Shown: one piece after another, positions 18,276 to 27,572 of the stretch | How positions within the stretch are numbered: position 1 is the stretch's first letter | How the letters are laid out: every line of letters starts with the position of its first letter | Assembly (NCBI RefSeq): GCF_018760785.1 | Contig: NZ_JAHHZO010000002.1 | Coordinates: 496,001 to 560,000, forward strand | Reading direction: 5' to 3' | Source: Rhizobium sp. CSW-27 | Lineage (GTDB): Bacteria > Pseudomonadota > Alphaproteobacteria > Rhizobiales > Rhizobiaceae | DNA length: 64,000 nucleotides | Made by a program: the position numbers and the translations under genes | Notes under the pieces: model-generated | What the model saw: only the letters and a program-made list of their open reading frames with translations | Told to the model about the DNA's origin: nothing | Databases searched by the model: none

Positions 18276-19307
18276 CTAGACCAGCATCAGCCAGAGTTCC
18301 GTCCGCCCCGCGCCCTCGTCCAGCACCGCCGTGCCGGCATGCAGGAGGCTGAGCGTGTCGCCCTGCGTGAGGCTGGCAAGCGTGGTGCCGCTGACGGTGA
18401 GAGGGGCGGCGGAGGGAAGGGACAGGCCAAGCAGGGTGCTGCTGCCATTGCGGCGCAGGCTCACCGTATGGCCGGAGGATGCGGTGGCCGACACCGTAAG
18501 GCCGAGCGCATAGAGGCCGGTTGCCGGCACCACCAGTGCATTGCCGCCACCGGCCTGGGCCGCGCCGAGCGTAACCCCGCCCTGTTCCAGCGCCAGCGTG
18601 GAAAAGCCGGTGGAGGCGCCTGCCGCCGGGCTCGATGTGCCGGCGGCGCGATGGGCGCGCGCCATCGGCCGTGCCGGCAGCGTCACGCGCCCCTGGCCGT
18701 CGATGCTGAGGCCGGTGCGCCAGGTGGCGCCATCGGCGCTTACCTTCACCGAAAACGCGTCGTTGCCGGCAAGGCCCATCTCGGCGCGGCCGGACCAGTT
18801 GCTCTGAAACAGCAGCGAGGCGGTCTCGGCGGCGCCCGCCTTGTTGATCTTCAGCTGATGGCCGGCGCCTGCATGGTTGAGCAGCGTGGAGGGCGAGGAG
18901 ACCGCCAGCCGGTTGCTGGCGTCCGGCGTCGCGCCGATGCCGAGAAGGGCAGGGGTCAGCATGTCCGGAAGGCCGGGCTCCACCCAGCTGCTGCCGCCAT
19001 AGGCCATGATCCGGTTCGTCGACCGGAACCAGGCGAGGAAGCCCGGGCGCGGGGCAAGAAAGCTCCAGCCGCCATCCTGCCAGATTGCGATCGTGCCGGC
19101 GCGCCCGGCCCAGGCGCCGGTGGCGCCGGTCGCCACCGCAAAGCGGCTTGCCTCTTCCGGCGCGGCCGGCGGGCTTGTCGTTTCCGCCTCGATCGTCAGC
19201 TGGACGAGCTGGTCGAGGCGCAGCAGCGCCTCGTTGTGGGTCACGTGTTTCTGGGCCTGCGAGGGCAGGATATAGGGCAGTGCCAGATTGGGCGTCGTAT
19301 CGGCCAT
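18276..19307 (-). CDS. DUF2793-type phage-tail-like protein
   Basis: A 343-residue protein whose first ~90 residues match DUF2793 (NLALPYILPSQAQKHVTHNEAL, then a WAGRAGTIAIWQDGGW segment). This domain is found in phage or gene-transfer-agent tail genes of Rhizobiales. The remainder is Ala/Gly/Thr/Ser-rich beta-type sequence, ending in a jelly-roll-like domain. No other structural phage genes are nearby, so it is an orphan, possibly a secreted or surface protein. Confidence 0.7.
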   Translation of the reverse strand: MADTTPNLALPYILPSQAQKHVTHNEALLRLDQLVQLTIEAETTSPPAAPEEASRFAVATGATGAWAGRAGTIAIWQDGGWSFLAPRPGFLAWFRSTNRIMAYGGSSWVEPGLPDMLTPALLGIGATPDASNRLAVSSPSTLLNHAGAGHQLKINKAGAAETASLLFQSNWSGRAEMGLAGNDAFSVKVSADGATWRTGLSIDGQGRVTLPARPMARAHRAAGTSSPAAGASTGFSTLALEQGGVTLGAAQAGGGNALVVPATGLYALGLTVSATASSGHTVSLRRNGSSTLLGLSLPSAAPLTVSGTTLASLTQGDTLSLLHAGTAVLDEGAGRTELWLMLV

Positions 19308-19448
19308 GACTTTTCTCCGCTTGCGTGTCGCGCCAGTCTAGACGCGCTGCGGCGGGTGGGGATGAAAAGGGGGGCAAGTGCCTGAAATCATGGAGGCGCG
19401 GGCTCCTCTTGTCCGCGCAGCGCCGCACGGCTTTCGCTCGTGGCGGCC

Positions 19449-19484
19449 GGGCAGGCGTGGCCGTCAAGCCACGCCTGCCCTTTT
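19449..19484 (+). terminator. Orphan terminator-like hairpin upstream of soxB
   Basis: A perfect 12-bp stem (GGGCAGGCGTGG/CCACGCCTGCCC) with an 8-base loop is followed by TTTT on the plus strand. No plus-strand gene precedes it in this gap (19308-19583), so it may end a small RNA or act as a leader attenuator. Confidence 0.65.
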
Positions 19485-19583
19485 CGTGGGCGCCGCCATC
19501 AAAAGAGACAGAGGACGATGCGGATGGCCCTTGTTCTTTGCATTGCATATGCGAAGGTGAGGCGATTGTTCCAGGATACCCGC

Positions 19584-20837
19584 ATGCGCTATTCCGCTTT
19601 CGAGATCATCAAACAGGCCTTTTCCGGCAACCGGCACTGGAAGCCGGCCTGGCGGGAGCCGCAACCGAAGCCGCATTACGACGTGATCATCGTCGGGGGA
19701 GGCGGGCACGGGCTTTCCACCGCCTACTACCTCGCCAAGGAATTCGGCATCAGCAATGTTGCAGTGCTCGAAAAGGGCTATCTCGGCTCCGGCAATGTGG
19801 GACGTAACACCACCATCATCCGCTCCAACTATCTTCTGGAGGGCAACGAGCCCTTCTACGAGTTTTCCATGAGGCTTTGGGAAGGGCTGGAGCAGGACTT
19901 CAACTACAATGCGATGGTCTCGCAGCGCGGCATCGTCAACCTCTTCCATTCCGATGGCCAGCGCGATGCCTATGCCAGACGCGGCAATGCCATGAAGATG
20001 CATGGCGTCGATGCCGAGCTTCTCGACCGCGACGGCGTGCGCAAGATGATGCCCTACCTCAACTTCGATCATGCCCGCTTCCCGATCCTCGGCGGGCTCT
20101 ACCAGAAGCGGGCCGGCACGGCGCGCCACGACGCGGTGGCCTGGGGCTATGCGCGCGGCGCCGACAGCCGTGGCGTCGATCTGATCCAGCAATGCGAGGT
20201 GACCGGCATCCGCCGCGACGAGACCGGTCGCGTTCTCGGCGTCGAGACCTCGAAGGGTTTCATCGGCTGCAGCAAGCTGGCGCTCGCCACCGCCGGCCAC
20301 ACCTCGGTCACGGGCAAGATGGCGGGGCTGGACCTGCCGATCGAGACGCATGTGCTGCAGGCCTTTGTCTCCGAGGGGCTGAAGCCGGTTATCCACAATG
20401 TCATCACCTATGGCGCCGGCCACTTCTACATCTCGCAGTCCGACAAGGGCGGCCTGGTCTTCGGTGCCGACATCGACTACTATTCCTCCTATGCGCAGCG
20501 CGGCAATCTGGCGACGGTGGAACACACCATCGAGGAAGGCGTGTCGCTCATTCCCGGCCTGTCGCGCGCCCGCGTGCTGCGCGCCTGGGGCGGCGTGATG
20601 GATATGTCGATGGACGGCTCGCCGATCATCGACAGGACGCCGATCGACAATCTCTATCTCAACTGCGGCTGGTGCTATGGCGGCTTCAAGGCAACGCCGG
20701 CCTCCGGCTTCTGCTTTGCCCATCTGATCGCGAAGGACGAGCCGCATTACACGGCCCGCCTGCTGCGTCTCGATCGATTCCAGCGCGGTTTCGTGGTGGA
20801 TGAAGGCGGCAAGGGCCCGCAGCCGAACCTGCACTAG
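19584..20837 (+). CDS. soxB: Sarcosine oxidase subunit beta
   Basis: A 417-residue flavoprotein, first subunit of the heterotetrameric sarcosine oxidase that converts sarcosine, O2 and tetrahydrofolate to glycine, H2O2 and 5,10-methylene-THF. The dinucleotide fold is DVIIVGGGGHGLSTAYYLAKE, with the FAD/FMN segment GYLGSGNVGRNTTIIRSNYL following it and CGWCYGGFKATPASG near the C-terminus. The ATG at 19584 is chosen because the family begins MRYSAF; an in-frame ATG at 19518 with a good ribosome site is an alternative. First of soxBDAG. Confidence 0.95.
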   Translation: MRYSAFEIIKQAFSGNRHWKPAWREPQPKPHYDVIIVGGGGHGLSTAYYLAKEFGISNVAVLEKGYLGSGNVGRNTTIIRSNYLLEGNEPFYEFSMRLWEGLEQDFNYNAMVSQRGIVNLFHSDGQRDAYARRGNAMKMHGVDAELLDRDGVRKMMPYLNFDHARFPILGGLYQKRAGTARHDAVAWGYARGADSRGVDLIQQCEVTGIRRDETGRVLGVETSKGFIGCSKLALATAGHTSVTGKMAGLDLPIETHVLQAFVSEGLKPVIHNVITYGAGHFYISQSDKGGLVFGADIDYYSSYAQRGNLATVEHTIEEGVSLIPGLSRARVLRAWGGVMDMSMDGSPIIDRTPIDNLYLNCGWCYGGFKATPASGFCFAHLIAKDEPHYTARLLRLDRFQRGFVVDEGGKGPQPNLH

Positions 20838-20881
20838 CCGAAGCTTTTCCGACGAGACGGCACTGACGAGACGAAGAACCC

Positions 20882-21169
20882 ATGGCAAGCCTGATCACCT
20901 GTCCCCATTGCGGGGTGCGCCCGAAGGAAGAGTTTTCGATCCGCGGCGATGCCGTGCCGGTGCGTCCCGCGCCGAATGCGGGTGCCGAGGCGTGGTATGC
21001 TTATGTCTATGTGCGGGACAATCCGAAGGGCCGCATCCAGGAATACTGGCACCATGCGGCCGGCTGCCGCCGCTGGCTGGTGGTGGAGCGCGACAATGTC
21101 ACCCATGAGGTGTTTTCCGTTCGCGATGCGGCCGATGTCGCACGCAGCGGCAGTGGGGAGGCGGCCTGA
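20882..21169 (+). CDS. soxD: Sarcosine oxidase subunit delta
   Basis: A 95-residue protein with the family's zinc site: Cys7 and Cys10 (CPHC) plus His and Cys in HHAAGC (His58, Cys62). The segment EYWHHAAGCRRWL is typical. Delta is the smallest structural subunit of the tetrameric enzyme. It starts 44 bases after soxB and its stop overlaps the soxA start by one base (TGATG), so translation is coupled. Confidence 0.95.
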   Translation: MASLITCPHCGVRPKEEFSIRGDAVPVRPAPNAGAEAWYAYVYVRDNPKGRIQEYWHHAAGCRRWLVVERDNVTHEVFSVRDAADVARSGSGEAA

Positions 21170-24126
21170 TGGTGTCCCATCGCCTCGCTGCCGGCGGCCT
21201 CGTCAACCGCGGCAATGCCTTGTCCTTCACCTTCGACGGCAAGACCTATCGCGGTCTGCAGGGTGATACGCTGGCCTCCGCGCTGCTGGCCAATGGCGAA
21301 CTGCTGGTCGGCCGCAGCTTCAAGTATCACCGCCCGCGCGGCATCGTGACGGCAGGCTCCGCCGAGCCGAATGCGCTGGTCACGGTCGGCACCGGCGCGC
21401 GCTCCGAGCCCAATACACGGGCGACGGTGGCCGAACTCTATGACGGGCTGTCCGCGGCAAGCCAGAACCGCTGGCCGTCGCTGGCCTTCGATATCGGTGC
21501 CGTCAACAGCCTGCTGTCGCCCTTCCTGTCGGCAGGCTTCTACTACAAGACCTTCATGTGGCCGGCCTCCTTCTGGGAGAAGGTCTACGAACCGCTGATC
21601 CGCCGTGCTGCGGGGCTTGGCCGTCTCGTCACGGAGGCCGATCCGGACCGCTACGAGAAGGCTTGGGCGCATTGCGACCTGCTGGTGATCGGTTCCGGTC
21701 CCGCCGGCCTGATGGCGGCCCTTGCCGCCGGTCGCGCCGGTGCCCGCGTCATCCTCGCCGACGAAGGTTTTCGCCTCGGCGGCTCGCTTCTGTCGGAAAG
21801 TTCCGCGGTCGGTGGACTTCCCGCTGCGGAATTCGCCGGCCAGATGCTGGCGGAACTGGCGACACTCCCGAACGTCACCCTGATGCCGCGCACCACCGTG
21901 TTCGGATGGTATGACGACATGGTGTTCGGCGCGGTGGAAAAGGTCCAGAAGCACGTGGCCCTGCCGACGCCGGACCTGCCGGTGGAGCGGCTGTGGCGCA
22001 TCGCGGCGAAGCGGGCGATCCTGGCCTCCGGTGCCGAGGAGCGACCGCTGGTGTTCGGCGGTAATGACCGTCCGGGCGTCATGACGGCGGGTGCGGCGCG
22101 CACCTATCTCAACCGCTACGGCGTGGCGATCGGCCAGCGCGTGGCGATCTTCACCAATGGCGGCTCCGGCTATGCGCTGGCGCGCGACCTTGCCGCGAGC
22201 GGTGTCGAGGTGACGGCGCTGATCGATGCCCGCAAGGAAAGCGGCGATGCGGTGCCGGACGGCGTGCGGCTGATCCGCGGCGGCGCGGTGACGTCGACCA
22301 GAGGAACGCGCGCCCTGAAGGGCATCATTGCCGATCGCTCCGGCTTTGAGGAGGACCTTGCCTGCGATGCGCTCGCCATGTCCGGCGGCTGGTCGCCGGT
22401 CGTGCATCTGATGTGCCAGCGTGGCGCCAAGCCTGTCTGGTCCGACGAGCGCCAGGCCTTTCTCGCACCGGATGTCGGGGCTGCCTTCGTGGCGGCCGGC
22501 AGTGCGGCGGGGCTTGATCGTCTCTCCGCCTGCCTGCGCGACGGGGCCGACAAGGCGACGGTGCTTGCCCGCGATCTCGGCTTTGCGGCCTACGAGGCCG
22601 AAATCCCAGATGTCGCCGGAGATTATGATCCGGATTTCGCGCCGCTCTGGTATGTGCCCGGCTCGAAGGGCAAGGCCTTCGTCGATTTCCAGAACGACGT
22701 GACGGTGGCCGATCTCGGGCTTTCGCAGCGCGAGGCCTATTCGCATGTGGAAATGACCAAGCGCTATACCACCGGCGGCATGGCGACCGATCAGGGCAAG
22801 CTCGGCAACGTCAACACCATCGGCATCGTGGCCGGGATGCGCGGCGTTTCCCCGGCCGAGATCGGCACCACCACCTTCCGGCCGTTCTACACGCCGGTCT
22901 CCTTCGGGGCGATGGCGGGGACGGCGCGGGGCGAGCATTCGCGGCCCGTGCGCCGCTCGCCGCTGCATGGCTGGGCGGCCCGCAACGGTGCAATCTTCGT
23001 CGAGGCGGGCCCCTGGTATCGCTCCTCCTGGTTCCCGCGCGAAGGCGAAAAGACCTGGCGCGAGGCGGTCGATCGCGAAGTGCGCACGGTGCGCGCCAGC
23101 GCCGGCCTGTGCGATGTCTCGACGCTCGGCAAGATCGAGATTTTTGGGCCTGGCGCTGCGGAATTCCTCAACCGTGTCTACAGCAATGCCTTCCTGAAAC
23201 TTCCCGTCGGCAAGGCCCGCTATGGCCTGATGCTGCGCGAGGACGGCATCGTTTATGACGACGGCACCACCAGCCGGCTCTCGGAAAACCACTACGTGCT
23301 GACCACCACCACGGCCTATGCAACGGAGGTGATGGCGCATCTGGAATTTGCCGCGCAGGCGCTGTGGCCGCATCTCGACGTGCGTTTTGCCTCGTCCTCC
23401 GACCAGTGGGCGCAGATGTCGCTTGCTGGCCCGAAGGCGCGCATCATCCTGCAGCGGGTGGTGGAGGACGATCTGTCCGACGCAGCCTTTCCCTTCCTTT
23501 CGGCCCGCACGGTGCTGCTCAAGGGCGGGCTTGCCGCACGTCTGTTCCGTATCTCGTTTTCCGGGGAGCTTGCCTATGAACTGGCCGTGCCCGCCGGCTA
23601 TGGCGAGGCGGTGGCGGATGCCATCATGGAGGCGGGCTATGAGGAGGGCATCTGCGCCTATGGCGTGGAGGCGCTCAACGTGCTGCGCATCGAGAAGGGA
23701 CATGTGACCCACAACGAACTCGACGGCCGCACCACCGCTGACGATGTCGGTCTTGGCCGGATGATGGCGATGCAGAAGCCTGATTTCATCGGCAAGCATC
23801 TGGCAACCCGCTTCGGTCTCACCGCCGCCGACCGGCTGCAGATGGTGGGCCTGAAGCCCGTGGAGGCGGATGCCGAGATCAAGGCGGGCGCGCATCTGCT
23901 CAAGGAGAATGCCAAGCCCTCGATGGTCAACGACCAGGGCTTCGTCTCCTCGGCCTGCTATTCGCCGACGCTGAACTCCTTCATCGCGCTCGCCATGCTG
24001 AAATCCGGCCGCGAGCGCTATGGTGAAAAGATCGTGGTGTGGGATGCGCTGCGCACCAGCGAGGTGCTGGCGGAGGTCTGCCCGCCGGTCTTCGTCGATC
24101 CGGACAACAAGAACCTGCATGTGTGA
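21169..24126 (+). CDS. soxA: Sarcosine oxidase subunit alpha
   Basis: A 985-residue subunit with three parts: an N-terminal ferredoxin-like segment (SFKYHRPRGIVTAGSAEPN, residues ~45-65), an NAD-binding fold (LVIGSGPAGLMAALAAGRAGA, from residue ~174), and a C-terminal GcvT-like folate-binding domain (from ~residue 610; ends in YGEKIVVWDALRTSEV). Length matches the known ~1000-residue family. It binds NAD and folate and with beta forms the channelled active complex. Overlaps soxD at its start. Confidence 0.95.
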   Translation: MVSHRLAAGGLVNRGNALSFTFDGKTYRGLQGDTLASALLANGELLVGRSFKYHRPRGIVTAGSAEPNALVTVGTGARSEPNTRATVAELYDGLSAASQNRWPSLAFDIGAVNSLLSPFLSAGFYYKTFMWPASFWEKVYEPLIRRAAGLGRLVTEADPDRYEKAWAHCDLLVIGSGPAGLMAALAAGRAGARVILADEGFRLGGSLLSESSAVGGLPAAEFAGQMLAELATLPNVTLMPRTTVFGWYDDMVFGAVEKVQKHVALPTPDLPVERLWRIAAKRAILASGAEERPLVFGGNDRPGVMTAGAARTYLNRYGVAIGQRVAIFTNGGSGYALARDLAASGVEVTALIDARKESGDAVPDGVRLIRGGAVTSTRGTRALKGIIADRSGFEEDLACDALAMSGGWSPVVHLMCQRGAKPVWSDERQAFLAPDVGAAFVAAGSAAGLDRLSACLRDGADKATVLARDLGFAAYEAEIPDVAGDYDPDFAPLWYVPGSKGKAFVDFQNDVTVADLGLSQREAYSHVEMTKRYTTGGMATDQGKLGNVNTIGIVAGMRGVSPAEIGTTTFRPFYTPVSFGAMAGTARGEHSRPVRRSPLHGWAARNGAIFVEAGPWYRSSWFPREGEKTWREAVDREVRTVRASAGLCDVSTLGKIEIFGPGAAEFLNRVYSNAFLKLPVGKARYGLMLREDGIVYDDGTTSRLSENHYVLTTTTAYATEVMAHLEFAAQALWPHLDVRFASSSDQWAQMSLAGPKARIILQRVVEDDLSDAAFPFLSARTVLLKGGLAARLFRISFSGELAYELAVPAGYGEAVADAIMEAGYEEGICAYGVEALNVLRIEKGHVTHNELDGRTTADDVGLGRMMAMQKPDFIGKHLATRFGLTAADRLQMVGLKPVEADAEIKAGAHLLKENAKPSMVNDQGFVSSACYSPTLNSFIALAMLKSGRERYGEKIVVWDALRTSEVLAEVCPPVFVDPDNKNLHV

Positions 24127-24139
24127 GGTGACGCTGCCC

Positions 24140-24691
24140 ATGACCCTTTCCTTCGCGCATCGTCACGTTCTGGAAGATCATATCGTCGGCTTCGAGACCA
24201 GGCCGAACCCGCATCACCTGGCGGTCGTGCGCCGCCCTACCATCCTCTGCGTGCTCGCCCATGCCGGTTTCGAGGGCGGCGTCAAGGCCGCGCTTCATGC
24301 GCTGGAGGGCGTCTGCGTTCGCATCTGCGGACCGGCGGAATGGCTGGTGGTGTCCCATTCGGTAGGTCCGGAGGCGCTTCTGCGGCTGGTGCGGGAGATC
24401 GAGGGCGTCTCCGCCTTCGATCACAGCGATGGCCGCGTTCTGATGCGGATTGCCGGGCCGAACGTGCGCAGTATCCTCGCCAAGTGCCTGGCCGTCGACC
24501 TGCACCGCGACAGCTTTGCGCCCGGCGCCTCGGCCAACATCCTCATCGCCCATGTCGCCGGCAACCTCGCCCGGATCGGCGAGGATGCCTTCGAGATCAT
24601 CGTGCCGCGCTCCTATGCCGGCACGGTGTTCGAGGAGGTCAAGGAGATGGGGCGCGAGTTTGCCCTGACCGCCGGGTTTTCTGAAGACTGA
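24140..24691 (+). CDS. soxG: Sarcosine oxidase subunit gamma
   Basis: A 183-residue protein with the GcvT-like fold of the gamma subunit (ICGPAEWLVVS, RIAGPNVRSILAKCLAVDLH). The start is set at ATG 24140, where GAGGTGA lies 8 bases upstream; a second ATG at 24119 would overlap the soxA stop codon. It completes soxBDAG and ends at the base before the convergent MFS gene. Confidence 0.92.
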   Translation: MTLSFAHRHVLEDHIVGFETRPNPHHLAVVRRPTILCVLAHAGFEGGVKAALHALEGVCVRICGPAEWLVVSHSVGPEALLRLVREIEGVSAFDHSDGRVLMRIAGPNVRSILAKCLAVDLHRDSFAPGASANILIAHVAGNLARIGEDAFEIIVPRSYAGTVFEEVKEMGREFALTAGFSED

Positions 24692-25894
24692 TCAGGCCGC
24701 AACTTCCCGCGGCTGCCGCGAAGGGCCAAAGGTCAGAAGCGCAACCAGGGCGCTGGCCACCGCGCAGACGGTCATCACCAGGATCAGCGGCAGCGCCGTG
24801 CCATCGTCAAGAATGCCGATGGCGAAGCTGCCGAGCGCGCCCGCGCCGAAGCCGAGGGCGCCCATCAGCGCGGCGGCGGTGCCGGAAATGGCGCCATGCG
24901 CCTCCATGGCCAGCACATTGCACGTCGGCATGATGCCGCCGATCGTCATCACCATCACGAACAGCAGGACACAGACCGACGCCAGCCCGGCAATGCCGAG
25001 AAGCTGCATCGTCAGCAGGATCAGTCCTGCCGCGGCATAGACACTGGTGCTCACCTTTACCATGGCCCGGATGCCGATATGCGAGGCGAGCTTCGCGGCG
25101 ATCTGCGTGCCGATGCCGATGCCGATCGCGTTCAGGCTGAAGATCACCGCATAGGTGATCGGCGACAGGCCGTAGACATTGATCAGCACGAAGGACGAGC
25201 CGGCGATATAGGCAAAGAAGCCGCCCTGCGCGAGGGCAAGGACCCCGGCATAGGGAATGAAGCTGCGCGTGAAGAGCAGGCGCGCGTACCAGCGGACGGC
25301 AGCGGTGGGCCGGCTGGTGGCGCGCAGCGCCGGCGCACGTGTTTCCGGCAGCATGGCGGCCGTGAGGAAGGCCACCAGCACGCCGAGACCGGCAAGCGCC
25401 GCGAAGATGAGGCGCCAGCTTGCCCATTGCAGGATGACGCCGCCGACGAGCGGCGCGAGCACCGGCGCGATGCTGAGCACCAGCACGACCGCAGACATCA
25501 GCTTAGCCGCCGCCTGTCCGGTGTGGACGTCACGGATCGAGGCGGTGGCAATCACCATGCCGATCGAGCCACCAATTCCCTGCAGGAAGCGGAAGCCGAG
25601 CAACTGTCCCGCGGTTGCGCTGAACAGACAACCCAGGGAGGCGATGACGAAGATCGCCAGTGCCAGATAGATCATCGGCTTGCGCCCGGTGCGGTCCGAA
25701 ACCGGACCGTAGAACAACTGGCCGATGGTGAAGCCCACGAAATAGGTCATCATGCTGAGCTGGATGTGGGCGTCGCTGGAGGCCAGATCCTGGGCCATGC
25801 GCGGCATGGCTGCCACATACATGTCGGTTGCGAAGGGGCCGAGCGCGCAGATGGCGCCCAGCGAGATGGCAAGTGGCGTGTTTTTTTCTTGCAT
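24692..25894 (-). CDS. Bcr/CflA-type MFS multidrug exporter
   Basis: A 400-residue protein with about twelve membrane segments. The opening LGAICALGPFATDMYVAAMP and the loop GPVSDRTGRKPMIYLALAIF are typical of the Bcr/CflA drug-H+ antiporters (DHA1), as is RFLQGIGGSIGMVIATASIRD. The start is the ATG of MQEKNTPLAISLG. It is transcribed divergently from a TetR gene, with two palindromes between them, so it is likely repressed by that TetR until a toxic compound arrives. Confidence 0.9.
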   Translation of the reverse strand: MQEKNTPLAISLGAICALGPFATDMYVAAMPRMAQDLASSDAHIQLSMMTYFVGFTIGQLFYGPVSDRTGRKPMIYLALAIFVIASLGCLFSATAGQLLGFRFLQGIGGSIGMVIATASIRDVHTGQAAAKLMSAVVLVLSIAPVLAPLVGGVILQWASWRLIFAALAGLGVLVAFLTAAMLPETRAPALRATSRPTAAVRWYARLLFTRSFIPYAGVLALAQGGFFAYIAGSSFVLINVYGLSPITYAVIFSLNAIGIGIGTQIAAKLASHIGIRAMVKVSTSVYAAAGLILLTMQLLGIAGLASVCVLLFVMVMTIGGIMPTCNVLAMEAHGAISGTAAALMGALGFGAGALGSFAIGILDDGTALPLILVMTVCAVASALVALLTFGPSRQPREVAA

Positions 25895-25933
25895 GAGGGT
25901 GTTTCCGTAGCGCAAGGAGGTGTCGGCACATTT

Positions 25934-25980
25934 GGAAACGTATTCGTTTCCTCTGGATGCAAGGAAACGCAATCGTTTCT
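25934..25980. promoter_or_regulatory. Twin inverted-repeat operators between MFS and TetR genes
   Basis: Copy one is GGAAACG-TATT-CGTTTCC (25934-25951), a perfect 7-bp palindrome arm pair. Copy two is GGAAACG-CAAT-CGTTTCT (25963-25980), with one mismatch. Centres are 29 bases apart. They lie in the 118-base divergent promoter region, an arrangement typical of TetR operators. Confidence 0.75.
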
Positions 25981-26012
25981 TATTGTCAACGGGTATCGGG
26001 GAGGATTCAGCG

Positions 26013-26654
26013 ATGGCTTTTGTGCCGGGATCGATCGGGCGGCCGCCCAGCCTGTCGGATGAGGAGCGCAAGTCCTTGATATTGCAGGCTGCTGAAACGG
26101 TGTTCGAACAGTTCGGCTATGGCGATGCAACCATGGAAGAGGTGGCACGCGCCTGCGGCATGGCTAAGAAGACGGTTTACAAGTTCTATCCGGACAAGGC
26201 TTCGCTGTTCGGCGCGCTTGTGGAGAGCCATGACGACATTGCGCTGAGCGAGGTCCGCTCGCCTTCTCCGCTCGGCGATCCGCGCGACAGGCTGACCCGC
26301 ATGCTGCAGGAACTGGCGACCCTCATCCTGTCGCCGCGACAGATCACTCTGACGCGCCTGGTCATTGCCGAGTCGATCAAATATCCGGAGCTGGCGCGGC
26401 GGTTTCACCGCGACTGCGTGGAAAAGACACTCGGACATGTCACGCAGGCGCTGACCCAGGATGCTGCGCTTCAGCTGCCTGACGGGGTCGATCCGCGCAT
26501 CGTTGCAGACATGTTCGTGTCCACCGTGCTGGGCACCGTCCATCTGCGAGCCCTGATGCTGAACATGCGCAAGGCGGAGCTTGAGGCCGAATTGGCCGCG
26601 CGCATCGCCTTTGCCACGGACATGATCGCCCGGATCTTCGTGCGCACCGACTGA
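26013..26654 (+). CDS. TetR/AcrR-family repressor
   Basis: A 213-residue regulator with an N-terminal HTH domain (residues ~17-63: ILQAAETVFEQFGYGDATME, ACGMAKKTVYKFYPDKASLF) and a variable ligand-binding C-terminal half. Start ATG 26013 follows GGGAGG, and an N-terminal extension upstream has no counterpart in the family. The divergent MFS gene and twin palindromes indicate local control of that exporter and of itself. The inducer is unknown. Confidence 0.9.
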   Translation: MAFVPGSIGRPPSLSDEERKSLILQAAETVFEQFGYGDATMEEVARACGMAKKTVYKFYPDKASLFGALVESHDDIALSEVRSPSPLGDPRDRLTRMLQELATLILSPRQITLTRLVIAESIKYPELARRFHRDCVEKTLGHVTQALTQDAALQLPDGVDPRIVADMFVSTVLGTVHLRALMLNMRKAELEAELAARIAFATDMIARIFVRTD

Positions 26655-26673
26655 AGCGGGCAAGGGGCGGCAC

Positions 26674-27156
26674 CTAGGAAATGGCGAGGATCTCCAACTC
26701 CTGTCCGCCGAGACTGACCGCATCGCCGACTGCCTTTCCGATCAGCGCACGGGCCACCGGCGAGACATAGGAGATGGTGCCGGCCTTGGGGTCCGCCTCG
26801 TCTTCGCCGACGATGCGATAGGTCTGCACGCGTCCGTCCTCGCGCTCGAACCGCACCGTGCTGCCGAAGGCAACGACGTCATGCGATGCGGGGTCGGGCC
26901 GGACATCGGCAGTGCGCAGACGCTCCGCGAGATAGCGGATGTCGCGCGCCGGTCCCGCCGTCTGGCGGCGGCGCTCGTTGACGTCCTCGATGGCATTCGC
27001 GGCGTCATGGGCGGCCCGTGCGTCGGCCAGTTCCCGTTCCAGCGCTTCAAGTCCGGTCTGCGTCACCAGATTGGGATGAGGCGAAATGACCCGTTCCGGC
27101 AGAATGGTTTCCGCGGCGGTTTCCGCACTGTCTTCCTTGGTGAAGGCTACGCTCAA
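26674..27156 (-). CDS. GreA/GreB-family transcript cleavage factor-like protein
   Basis: A 160-residue protein with the Gre layout: an N-terminal antiparallel coiled coil (residues ~34-90) and a C-terminal FKBP-like domain containing SYVSPVARALIGKAVGDAVSL and a VAFGSTVRF segment. Its divergent N-terminal coil suggests a Gre-family paralogue rather than the main GreA. Convergent with the TetR gene. Confidence 0.82.
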   Translation of the reverse strand: MSVAFTKEDSAETAAETILPERVISPHPNLVTQTGLEALERELADARAAHDAANAIEDVNERRRQTAGPARDIRYLAERLRTADVRPDPASHDVVAFGSTVRFEREDGRVQTYRIVGEDEADPKAGTISYVSPVARALIGKAVGDAVSLGGQELEILAIS

Positions 27157-27290
27157 GGCTGTTAAACTCCGCTGGTTGGTGAAGCGCGATGTGATACACC
27201 CCTGCGAGGTGAGGGGGAAGGGCGAAGCGGAGTGTGGGCCTGCGGCTTGCCGTGTGTTATTCTTGCGCGACTGAGAACGAGGGTGCTGTC

Positions 27291-27572
27291 ATGCTGGCTC
27301 GGCGATCATTGCATATCACGCTTCCTGAGGATCTGGCCGAGATGGTAAGGTCCAAGGTGGAGTCCGGCGAATATGCCAGCGAGAGCGATGTCATCAATGA
27401 AGGATTACGGTCGCTTGCGGTGCGTGACGCATCTTTGGACGACTGGCTGCGCGATCAGGTCGGCCCCGCTTATGACCGCTACAAGGCCGATCCGGCGGTC
27501 ACCGTTTCACTCGATGATGCCATGCTTCGTCTGAGGGGGCGCATCGCAGAACGCTGGAATGAAGGACGGTGA
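27291..27572 (+). CDS. ParD-type antitoxin (ribbon-helix-helix)
   Basis: A 93-residue protein with a CopG-like N-terminal ribbon-helix-helix (LHITLPEDLAEMVRSKVESG, YASESDVINEGLRSL) and an acidic C-terminal tail. It neutralises the toxin encoded downstream and probably autorepresses the pair. Its stop codon overlaps the toxin's GTG start by three bases. Confidence 0.9.
   Translation: MLARRSLHITLPEDLAEMVRSKVESGEYASESDVINEGLRSLAVRDASLDDWLRDQVGPAYDRYKADPAVTVSLDDAMLRLRGRIAERWNEGR

Noticed and set aside
21007..24141. 1044-residue minus-strand open frame opposite soxD and soxA
   Set aside because: It lies fully over the recognised sarcosine oxidase genes and has no recognisable motif.
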